DNA of 64,000 nucleotides from Turbatrix aceti (Eukaryota; Nematoda; Chromadorea; Rhabditida; Panagrolaimidae): the NCBI GenBank assembly GCA_963969345.1, contig OZ017768.1, positions 3,682,718-3,746,717 on the forward strand, written 5' to 3'. The position numbers were made by a program, and so were the translations under genes. Positions 12,257 to 27,200 of this stretch are shown here, one piece after another. Below the pieces are notes generated by a model. The model saw only the letters and a list, made by a program, of their open reading frames with translations, had not been told where the DNA came from and did not search any database. Each line of letters begins with the position of its first letter. The first letter of the stretch is position 1.

Positions 12257-12260
12257 CATC

Positions 12261-12887
12261 ATGATGAACGACAACGACACTTCCATGGACCTCGACGACT
12301 TTGACATCGACTTTTCCGACCAAATGTTGAACTCTTTAGCGCCGTTTGGCACATGGGAGGATTCTGCTCGGTCGGCAGAGGATAGAATCATCAAGAAGGG
12401 CGTTATCGATTGGATTGAGGCTTCTAATATTTTCATGCCTCCTTCTCCTCAGCATAACACTCCCGCCCGCCCGATTCAAATGGCGAAAGTGCCAGAATTG
12501 GAGTTTGTCCCGCTCGTCGTAGCCCCAACGGTTGTTCCGAAGTCGACCCGCCGACCCAAGACCCCCCGCCGACCCAAAACCACCCGTAAGTCCAAGCTGC
12601 CAGGTGTCACCGTGACCTCGGAAGATATAAAGCAACTCACGCAGAAGACGCCGCGCAGGTACCAGCTTAAGTCTTCCGAGGAAAAGGAATCGCCGGAGTA
12701 CCAGAATAAACGCAAGTTGAACAACAAAGCCGTACGCAAGTCCCGCGCCAAGAAAAAGTCCGAGAAGGGTCAGTTGGAAGCCAACTATTGGCTTCTGATC
12801 GATGAGGTTCGCCGCTTTCTCGAAGCAGGACACCCCCTGCATAACAAGAAGCTCTACGACGTGCTCGGTGTTTCTGCAAATTCATAA
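12261..12887 (+). CDS. C/EBP-like bZIP transcription factor
   Basis: A single exon encodes 208 residues. The acidic N-terminal region (DTSMDLDDFDIDF) looks like an activation domain. A basic TRRPKTPRRPKTTRKSK stretch near 94-110 could be a nuclear signal. The C-terminal basic region KRKLNNKAVRKSRAKKK fits the bZIP signature N-x7-R-x9-L, and NNKAVRKSR is very close to the C/EBP basic region NNIAVRKSR. The zipper is short: Leu, Leu, Phe, then Gly-His-Pro breaks the helix before the fourth-position Leu. It would act in the nucleus as a dimer, perhaps only with a partner that has a longer zipper (inference). C. elegans has comparable short C/EBP and ZIP proteins; I cannot assign the orthologue. 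Confidence 0.85.
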   Translation: MMNDNDTSMDLDDFDIDFSDQMLNSLAPFGTWEDSARSAEDRIIKKGVIDWIEASNIFMPPSPQHNTPARPIQMAKVPELEFVPLVVAPTVVPKSTRRPKTPRRPKTTRKSKLPGVTVTSEDIKQLTQKTPRRYQLKSSEEKESPEYQNKRKLNNKAVRKSRAKKKSEKGQLEANYWLLIDEVRRFLEAGHPLHNKKLYDVLGVSANS

Positions 12888-13409
12888 GCGTTTGTAGACC
12901 TTCTCAAAAAAAAACGCATAATTTTTGTAATTTAATCATGCGTTGTATTTGTTCGACTTCTTATTTTTTTATTAAATGTTTCATAGAATCTGGTTTATTT
13001 TTTGGGAAGTTGGCTAATATCGAAATTGTTGACCGCCGCTGTTTTAATAAATAAATGACGACTTTTTAGAAATTTTGTGACAAACTTAGCTGCTAAAAAA
13101 GTGTCATGAACCTCGATCGCTGCAGCGATCGAGGTGATAAATGTACTCACAGCTGTGATAAATGTGACAAATGAGGTAAATAATATTCTGCAGAACACAA
13201 AAAAAATCGTGTAGTCCAATTGCACAACATTGGGTAAGGAATCAGTTCACATGATGTTTTTTGGACATCTCGAAATTTGCGGAGTTGGTCACCTGGAAAC
13301 CTCGAGAAAGTCGGTCGCAAAATATATTTAACTCTCACCGTTTTTTTCTCTGTCTCTGTTTTTGATGGTTTACAGCAGTGATAAAAGGCTCTTATTTTTT
13401 TGCTTCAAT
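12888..13409. other. gap between the bZIP gene and the retroelement
   Basis: A/T-rich sequence with no gene seen. It contains a 24-bp palindrome (listed separately) followed by two close copies of GTGATAAATGT. Confidence 0.5.
13111..13134. repeat. 24-bp perfect palindrome
   Basis: CCTCGATCGCTG is followed immediately by its exact reverse complement, with no spacer. It is GC-rich within an A/T-rich surround. Confidence 0.95.
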
Positions 13410-13414
13410 CATAC

Positions 13415-13520
13415 TGTTGAGTCCGAGATATAAGAGGGAATGAGTTTATTGTTATTCACACGTCTTATACATATATGTACATACAAAGGGAAGACTATGC
13501 AAATTTGGCTATCCGCTGCA
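13415..13520 (-). repeat. LTR (3' LTR of the minus-strand element)
   Basis: Begins TGTTGAGTCC and ends CCGCTGCA on the plus strand. It carries an 8-bp insertion (near 13470-13480) relative to the other LTR. On the minus strand it is preceded by the polypurine tract AGAGGAGG. Confidence 0.9.
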
Positions 13521-13730
13521 CCTCCTCTAGTCAATGTTTCTTGTCGTAGTATTCGATTCTGTCCACCATGCTTAAGAGGATCCCCGCCACTTCTCCCATG
13601 CGGGGAGGCGTGGCGGCTACCGCCGACATCAGACGGTCAAGGGCCCGGTGAAAGGCCCTTGCATACCGCCGCTGCCGACGGTAGCGGCGGCGGAGCAAGC
13701 GGTGAGCCCGGACCAGCCGCCGGACCACGC

Positions 13731-13895
13731 GATGACGCTCATCTGGCCACGCTCAACAGAGTCCTCACCAGATGCAAGAAGTTCGGCCTCCGACTGAAGC
13801 GCGAGAAATGCGAGTTCCTCAAAGACGAAATTGAATTCCTCGGCTACGTGGTCAACAGCACCGGCATCAAGACCTGCCCCGACAAAATCAAGGCG
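13731..13895 (+). pseudogene. Ty3/Gypsy-type reverse-transcriptase fragment, antisense within the miniature element
   Basis: About 55 codons remain open and read HLATLNRVLTRCKKFGLRL, then KCEFLKDEIEFLGY and a GI.TCPDKIKA ending, matching the C-terminal palm and thumb part of Ty3/Gypsy reverse transcriptase. The catalytic YxDD region upstream is absent apart from a nearby DD. The fragment lies opposite to the element's own sense, so it is captured sequence, not a working gene. Confidence 0.85.
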
Positions 13896-13900
13896 CCAGT

Positions 13901-13940
13901 CTCTTCGGAGGCGTGGGTTCGAATCCCACTCTCGTCACCA
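13901..13940 (+). other. tRNA 3'-half-like sequence with CCA (retroelement primer site)
   Basis: The order is a variable-arm-like TCTTCGGAGG, T-stem GTGGG, loop TTCGAAT, stem CCCAC, acceptor strand TCTCGTC, A, then CCA. The long variable arm and discriminator A point to tRNA-Leu. No 5' half is present, so this is not a tRNA gene. On the opposite strand it is the primer binding site of the miniature LTR element. Confidence 0.75.
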
Positions 13941-13941
13941 A

Positions 13942-14039
13942 TGTTGAGTCCGAGATATAAGAGGGAATGAGTTTATTGTTATTCACACGTCTTATATACA
14001 TACAAAGGGAAGACTATGCAAATTTGGCTATCCGCTGCA
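13942..14039 (-). repeat. LTR (5' LTR of the minus-strand element)
   Basis: Same ends as the left LTR (TGTTGAGTCC...CCGCTGCA on the plus strand) and nearly identical outside one 8-bp gap. Confidence 0.9.
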
Positions 14040-14058
14040 CATACTATGTCAACAATGC

Positions 14059-14198
14059 TATAAGCGACCGAGGACGGCATCTCGCCCCATTGCAGTACTA
14101 CGTTCTTGGTTGCCTTGCCGTAGCTGTTCACGTATACGCCTTCGTCTAAAATTATCTCAGGTAAACAAAAAAATCAAAAAATGAATAAACTCACTGTC
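14059..14198 (-). pseudogene. duplicated fragment of the mig-15 last intron and last exon
   Basis: This is a 140-bp copy of 15564-15703 in the same orientation, with about two mismatches (GTATACG for GTACACG, and one T for A in an A run). It covers the 5' end of the last mig-15 exon, the intron before it, and a few bases of the preceding exon. Because the intron is retained, it arose by DNA-level duplication rather than retroposition. Confidence 0.93.
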
Positions 14199-14571
14199 TA
14201 GGGTTCGAACCCCCCCCCCCGTATCGGGTCGGGGACGGGGGTAGTCGGGGGCAGAGGTGTCGGGGGCGGGGGAATTCTGCCCCCGACGGGGGCAGAAGTC
14301 GGCGGGGACGGGGGTAATTGCCCCCGAGTCCTATGAAAAATAATAAAAAAAAGGTGTCAATTTTATCTTAAAACGAAAACCGAGGCATATTTTGAACAAA
14401 TTTTTCGTATTTTGCTCTGTTTTTGCCTTTTTGTGTTGTGTTTGAACGTTTTTCCGCGTTTAACGCTAAATTTTGCTCATTGTCGGGGGCAGAATCTGTC
14501 GGGGGCGGGGGTTTTACTCCCCGACGGGGGTCACAAATGGTCGGGGGCGGGGGGGGGGGGTTCGAACCCTA
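14199..14571. mobile_element. GC-rich inverted-repeat element (MITE-like)
   Basis: It starts TAGGGTTCGAAC followed by a run of C, and ends with a run of G followed by GTTCGAACCCTA: perfect terminal inverted repeats of about 20 bp. The interior alternates GTCGGGGGCGGGG-type tracts with an A/T-rich core shared with the copy at 11465-11790. It has no coding capacity. Confidence 0.82.
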
Positions 14572-14574
14572 CAC

Positions 14575-14956
14575 CAGTGTTGTCGGGTACCCGAAAAATT
14601 TATTTTCGGTTCCGGTTCCGGATACCCGAAAAAATCATTTTCGGTTCCGGTTCCGGGTACCCGAAAAAATTATTTTCGGTTCCGGTTCCGATTCCGGGTA
14701 CCCGAAATGCCGGTTCCGGGTACCCGGATTTTAAAAATGAGTTCAAATGACGGAAAAAACGAGCTCTCAGAGTGAAAAAAAGCGCTTAGAAATCGGTTAT
14801 AAGTTCATATTCAAAGCAATTTTTTTCACTTTGAACACTTTTGTAACGAAAATCCTTCAAATTTTGTTTCGCACGCGGTTTGAAAAGTTTCGGTTCCGGT
14901 TCGGTTCTTCGGTTCCGGTTCGGGTACCCGAAAAATTTTCAGAACCGACAACACTG
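14575..14956. mobile_element. hAT-like MITE containing a 35-41 bp minisatellite
   Basis: The ends are CAGTGTTGTCGG and its exact complement CCGACAACACTG, the kind of terminus seen in hAT elements. Inside, a unit built of GGTACCCGAAAAA, then TTTTCGGTTCCGGTTCCG is repeated about three to four times at 14586-14728, and a degenerate inverse copy lies at 14885-14940. Flanking bases (CCTACAC and ACTACCAC) are only roughly alike, so a target duplication is not proven. Confidence 0.75.
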
Positions 14957-15345
14957 ACTACCACCCCTTCCTAAAAATGCCATCAACAATGAGCGGAGTA
15001 ACTTGATTTATTAGCAACTCATTCGTCCTCAAGTATGTGAGACGGGGCATCCATCAATTGCGTGGGCCAGACCTGAACGACGCGCGACCGCCCTGGTTTT
15101 TGTGATCCGTGCCGCCGCCTTCGAAGAGAAGACGACAACCAACGAACCAACCGAGTGAGGGAAGGCGGAAGTGAAAGGACGAGATAGACGTCTGGGGGCA
15201 CTGCGGTGGGTAGGTTGAAAAGCGGTGAAAAAAAGACGGTAAAACAAAATATGAAAATCAAAATACACGAGTCTTGGATATTGAGCCGTTCTGATCAGAA
15301 TGGAAAGGCAGAGGAGCAGGTGCCAGGTGCCAGGTGATCCAAAAA
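14957..15345. other. mig-15 3' flank
   Basis: This holds the probable 3'UTR of mig-15. A minus-strand AATAAA lies at 15007-15012, about 335 nt after the stop. No other gene is seen. Confidence 0.5.
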
Positions 15346-21224
<5,879 letters not shown>

Positions 21225-24200
21225 AGTTTCTATCGAAATGTATAACAAATGTTAGTGGTGATAATATAAATAATCGATGAGTAGAGGTTACGCGTTTTGA
21301 ATATTGGCAGTCGTCATTCGAACGAATCGATGACGTGTGTAGTGAATGTGGCAGTTGGAGTCAGTCGATAGTGGCAGGTAAAATCGATCGGAGTGGAGAA
21401 CGAAAGCGCGAAGGCGACAAAACCAACTTGTTAGGCAGTTTTTGTAACGCCGGAACTCAGGAAAGTAGGAAAGTGACCTCCTCACACTTTGCTCACTTCG
21501 AATAAGGGCACAAGTGAGCCAAGTGCAGCGCCTAGAGGGCCAGTAACGAAAACCGAACTGTTGTGTAGTCTTTGCGGCTGCCGGCGGGGCGAGAGGGGTG
21601 TCCAATATATATGTACGACGATGTGCTTTCTAGCTCGGCGGCCGTACACTAGTTTGCCGGAGGGGGGAGAGCACACGACTTCTTTCTTTTCTCGCTTTTG
21701 ATGGTGGCCAGTAGTTGAGCAGTTGTTGGCAGGGCAGGGCAGGCGCTCGCTCTCCACTGGCGTTCCTCCTCTGGACTTGTTCTTCTTCTTCTTCTTCTTG
21801 GCAAAAATACCACAGGCTAGCTTGTGGACTACTCGCTGGGGGATAGATGCGTTTCGTTTTGTCCTCCGCAGCAATAATGGTGGACACGTGCAGGCAAAAG
21901 AAAGTATTGAAAGTTGGACGCGAGAAAGAAATGGAGTTGTCGCGGTTCTTTGCTGGAGGAGATGCAGTCGTTCGTCCGTTTAGGATTTGAACGTCTTTTT
22001 TTTTGAGACGATAGAGGCGAACGAACGTTACTCTCCGGATGGACGCCGAGCCGAAAGAAAGCCGGGTGCTGGCTGTACTTTGAGAGTTGCCCTTCCTTCG
22101 GAATAAAACAGGCGCAAAGAAGCAGTCGTCAGTCTGCCCCTGGAGTTGAGCCGGACACTGTTGTGTGCGTGTGCGAGCGCGCACTCCTCGTCGTCGTCGT
22201 CGTCGTCGTCGATTATTGTTCAATGAGTCAGGCAGGGAGCGAGAAGAGAGATGGATGGACAACGAAGCAGGTGACCTTTTCGTGACCGACGAACGAGCGC
22301 AGGCAGCAGCGCCAGCGCGATGATGATGGGACAATGGTCAGTCAGTCCAGCAGCAGCTGTAGGGTAGCCAGTTTAGCCAAGACTGAATGAATGTCCCTTG
22401 GCTGTGTGGAGATTCCAGAATTTTTGTAGGGGAGTTAAAACTCTTGAAATGGACACTTGAAGCGAAGTTCAAAGCCCACAACACCAGCTGCCTGTCTTGG
22501 TATCTGGCAAAATCGCCTAGTCTTTGGAGATGTGCCGCGTTTGTTTGGTGGGTCCTGCCGCCGTCGTCTTCGATGTTGGCTGTCAAACGGACAAGTAGAT
22601 AGTTGTACTACTACTCGCGGGTAGAGTGGGTGAATGAATCGATGTAGGGTGTATTGATACTTCGTAACCCTTTTCTCTCGGGAGTTATCTTTGTCGTCCG
22701 ATGACTGACTGACTCGTTGTACACGTTTGCACTTCTTTCCAGCCAAAAGTTTCCTTTTTGGCTAGCAGATGCGCGAACCGAACAATTGGCAGCCAACGGA
22801 GATCCGCTTATCGGCAGTGGATTCTGTAAAAGAAGCGTACACATTTAACCAGGTGCAAAGCTGTGACACGCGTCTCTTGTCTCGGGTTCGTCTTACGAAT
22901 GTCACGGACACATCAAACCCAAATTTCACGCGAACAACCGACCGCCAGGGTGGTTCAGTGCTAGTAAAAACTCCTGATATCGAAAAACAAGGGAGTTATT
23001 CAACAAAGAACAGTGCTCGAAGGGCAGGGGAAATAAATAGGAAATAGATACGCAAGCACACGAGAAGTGCTTGCGTAACCTAATAAAACGTACTTTTGGT
23101 ACTTTTGTTGGTTACGATTGGCGAACGATACGGGTTTGGGGTTGGTTGTAATTTGCGGTGGTGCACTTTTTGGCATGACGAAGGAAACATTTTTGATGCC
23201 CGGAGAAATACTAGCTTATAGAAGGGGCCTGTTTTGTTTTGTTTTTTATTGGAAGCTTCACCGAAAGCGCAGACTTTTTTTGCGCTTTTGGCTGCTCCTT
23301 CCTGTCCTCTGCCTTATCGCCAGCCGCCGACAACGACGCGGAACTGTGGGGGATGATTTGGGGGATTTGTCAGACGACAGAGAGGTGTGCAGGTGGTGAT
23401 AAAGCACTGGGGGTTGTAAAAAGTAGTGAACAATTAATCGAGTTCAACTTGCGTGGCCCGAGTACATTTTATGATACCTTGAGCAGGTAGATCACTGTTT
23501 CGTACAACCAGGGCGTAAAAAAAACTTGAAAAACAAAAGGTTCCCATGAAAACATCTCTAATTCAAGATTGACTGCATGAGATTATGCCTAGGGGCGGTG
23601 TAGAAAACGACGCTGACGATTGATTGGTTACATAACGACCGATTAGTCACCCTGTATTGCTTCCAGCGAAGCGACACTGGGAGTTGGTTGGTCTGAGCCG
23701 TTGCCCACTGCAGCCGCGTCAATTGATAGGTCGTTGCCGCCGGTCGTTTGTCTTCCCGTCGCCAACCAAGTGCACGAGCTTGGCGACTAGTCATCGGCCA
23801 AGGCCGATGGGTCATTAATGCATTTTTTTTACTTTTTCCCAAGAATTAGAAGGAAAAAATCCCGGGTAAGCTAATGTGAGACAAACACTTTCGATTTCAG
23901 TGAAATTGAAATAAATCAAACAAAAAAAAATTAATAACAGTGGACAACGAAGACTAAGAAAATTATTGGTAAAATACATATACAGTGGTATCCTGCAACG
24001 CGTTCGCAGGACGCCACAGACTTTTGTTTGTACAACAACGTCTAATCGAACACGTCCATAGTCGACTAATGTGTATGGGAAAAAAACGAACGAAAAAAGG
24101 GAAAACAAGTGAACCGATTTTGAAAAAAAAATAAAATCGAAAAAAGTCCAGTCAAAAGGAGCAGTCAGCCGCCACCGCTGCTGCTGCGTGGTGGTGGTGC

Positions 24201-27200
24201 GCGGCTGGCTGCTGCGGGCTGTCGTCGGGTGGCGGTTGGTTTTGTTCAAACACAGACAAGGAAAGGAACGAGCGAGGAAGGAGTGAGTGACCACGCAGGC
24301 GTAGGCAGGGAAGAAATCAAACCCATACGCGTCCGCTGCTCCTGATGATGATTGTGACCGACGCATCTTCGCTTCCTATGCAGGATTAATTAGCACCCCC
24401 TGGATGTTTAAAACAAATAATATGAGGATGGGAGGGAATAATGATCGATAGGAGTACTTGGACTTGGACTGAACTGGAATCGAATCGAGAAAGCCAGCCG
24501 TCGCAGAACGGGCCTTGTGCTGTCGTAAATTTATAATGACCTTTTCGAAGGGTATTCTAAAGTTAATTAACACGGTTCGAAGGGAATTTTAATTATCCTG
24601 AGAAGCAGGAGAAGTACATAGTAATAGTTCGATGTATCTATTATATATCATACACTTCCCCACGCAGCTGTACTGCGTAGGAATGATACACGTCTTCGTA
24701 GGGGCCCCAGACCCGGGCCACTGTGTATGAACTAATAATTTAATACACAGTGGAGGCGGCGGCAGCGGTGACTAACAGACAACGGCTGCCGTTGAAACTG
24801 TCGCTGTTCGAATTATACGAAACGCAATACTCCATGAATCACTTGTCTCGTTTTTTTAAACCGTTAAATAAACCGGGGAACAAAATTCGTTGTTAGACAA
24901 GGGAACAACCAATCAGGCTAGGTACATGGATGTATTAGATTGAACCTGAACTGGAATTGATTTGAATTTTGAATGTTGGAATCAAAATCCATCCAGATGA
25001 CAGTCTATGGTGCATTTTAATTATCACCGAGGAAAGAGAGGGGGCGACGAACATAAACGGACCGGACCGTAGCCCCGGGAAATCGATCGATCGACTGACC
25101 TAGATCAAGCCGCGCCAGTCTCCAGGTAAGTAGCACTCACTCGAGGGACTCGCGCTCGCACTCTCCCCAAGAAAAGTCCAGAGGAAAACCCTAGGGACCT
25201 AGGTAGGTAGGTGACAACGAAAACAAACAAGCAAGCAGCCTATCCACATCACAGCGAGAATCGTGAAACAAAGCAGAGGAGAGAGAGAGAGAGAGAGATT
25301 TTTTTTTGATCCAATAACTAAGTTTGGATGCGAATAAGCAAAGCAGAGGGAGGCACGGAGAGATCGAATTGCTCGAGGGGCAACCAAGGCAGGTGGTCAG
25401 TGAAGCGCGAATTTGCGGGATTCAAACAATGCCTCCCCCCCCCCTCAGGTCTCAGGTCTCAGCTGCTCGTTCTACCGACAAAAAAAACCGCGGCGGTATT
25501 TTTTTGTTCATTACGGACACCCGGAAGCAGGAGACCGCGCGCAGCCAGGCACGCGTCGACCACGAATGCGTGCCTGGCGCGCGCTTCGTCCGATGAATGA
25601 TCAAAACATCTGCCGTGTGCTGTTGATTCTGCCTCTGTACTTTCGCGGCAAAAATTATTTGTAGTTAGATAAAATAATTCATTTCATTGCTGGTGCCTGC
25701 CCGAGGATTAGAGTGTGGACAAGGAGCATTAGTTGCTGCTAACTGATGGAGAGGGTCGACACAACGATTAAAAAAATAGCTGGGGGAAGAAGGAAGGAAG
25801 TCACGAGGAAAGGAATGTTGGATGCTGGATGTTGCGTGTACGAGAACTGTTTACAAACCAAACCTTGTGTAAGCAAATGCAAGCCAAGCAGAAAGGGCAG
25901 AAAATTATTGCTTGAAGCAAAATATGTATTCACGGAAGGAGAGAGGGCGCTGGTTCGGTTCAAATCCATCCCACGGAACGGGACGGATTTGATTTGCGGG
26001 AGCACTGAATGATAACCGGAAAAGTAGAGTTTGCTCATCGGTTGCAATTGCAGGTTGCAACAATGCGCTGTCAAAACTCTTCACCTGCGCGGGCGGAAAC
26101 GAGAAAGCTATCAAAGCGATGCGTAGAACACCCAGCATTAGCAATAGCAGCGGGGTTTTTACAGTTATGTTAGCAGCGAACCGAACTCCAACAGACTCAG
26201 TCGGAAGTAGATAGAGCTGATACAGCAGGGGTCGACGGGGACCAGCAGCATCAACATCAACAGCTGGGAGAATGAGACATTCTGGGCGTCCCCCCTGACA
26301 CCTCCGGCCTTGGGACCGACCATGCATAGTTGGCGCGTAAAATGGACAATGACGATAGGGAAGGAATGGAATTCGAAGCGAAGCGGGATCACTTATTCTT
26401 TACCGCCCGAGGCGAGCAAAAGCAGCCGGCCCGGTGAATCGATAGCCAACCCCGGACATTTTGACGGGCAACGACGGAAACAGACATTATTTAATTTTGA
26501 TATTACAGGAAACAAATGCACAAAAGGGCCCTGAGAAACGACGACGAAAAAGAGAGTCCTTGACACTTTTTTATAAATTCACACGATTTCCGCGCACGGG
26601 CTTGTAAGTGGCTCTAACCACTCGATGTAAACGATCGCGCATGCATTGTAGGCAGGCGGCTTTGACTGCGGGGGGAGCAGAGCAGAGAACAGAGCAGCAA
26701 ATTGGGCTGCGGAGAACGAAGAACGAACGGAGAACGATGGAAAATTTCAAAAACGGTATCTTACGATTTATCACACATTTTATTTGAGTGTCGTCGTTGC
26801 GCGGGTTCTTGGACAATCGCGAATTCCGAATCGAATTTGCGATCATCATCTGTCTGCCGCCAGCCACAGCCACAGCCAGCGGCAGACAAAACAAGAACGC
26901 ATAAAAAAAGTCGCTTCCGCCCCTTTTTTTTGATAGATCTTTTTTTAGAACTCGGCAAATACGCACAGCGTTCAAGGCGAACAAAGACAGAGACGGCGGC
27001 GATCAGCCTGACCGGGTACATAAATACATTTTGATCACTTCCGTCGTCGACGCGATGCTTTCTTTCGGCCGATCTAACGTTTGCTTTTTGCGAAATGAAA
27101 AAGTCATAAGTTGCACCTTCGCAGGCAAACAGTCAGTCCCGCGGACAAGGCGAGAGCGAGAGTGAGGAAAAACCTCGACGTCTGATGTGACAGTCACAAA

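Larger units (their letters stand above)
10140..12260. other. 2.1 kb repeat-rich gap upstream of the bZIP gene
   Basis: No complete gene is seen. The gap holds an (ACTTT)n microsatellite, degenerate tandem copies of the bZIP leader region, and one copy of a GC-rich inverted-repeat element. Short open frames here are not conserved between the repeat copies, which argues against coding. Confidence 0.5.
13410..14044 (-). mobile_element. miniature LTR retroelement (TRIM-like), complete
   Basis: All structural parts are visible. The 5-bp target duplication CATAC flanks the element (13410-13414 and 14040-14044). Two direct LTRs, 106 and 98 bp, differ mainly by an 8-bp indel. Read on the minus strand the LTR starts TGCAGCGG and ends ACTCAACA (TG...CA), with a TATATAAG box and an AATAAA signal inside. 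One base after the minus-strand 5' LTR comes TGGTGACGAGAGTGGG, complementary to a tRNA 3' end (primer binding site). Just before the other LTR is AGAGGAGG, a polypurine tract. The internal region is only about 420 bp and cannot encode gag-pol, so the element must be mobilised in trans. It contains a reverse-transcriptase fragment in antisense orientation. Confidence 0.88.

Noticed and set aside
13531..13728. Arg-rich minus-strand frame inside the miniature LTR element, possibly gag-like
   Set aside because: 66 codons, basic composition only, no zinc knuckle or capsid motif.
13901..13940. Possible tRNA gene
   Set aside because: Only the 3' half is present, with an encoded CCA and no D arm or anticodon arm; it is the retroelement primer site.
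14199..14571. GGTTCGAAC boxes as tRNA T arms
   Set aside because: They are the terminal inverted repeats of a GC-rich element and no cloverleaf can be drawn.
21630..22334. 234-codon open frame upstream of mig-15
   Set aside because: Ser/Arg/Gln-rich, includes a (CGT)n microsatellite, and has no plausible exons to join.
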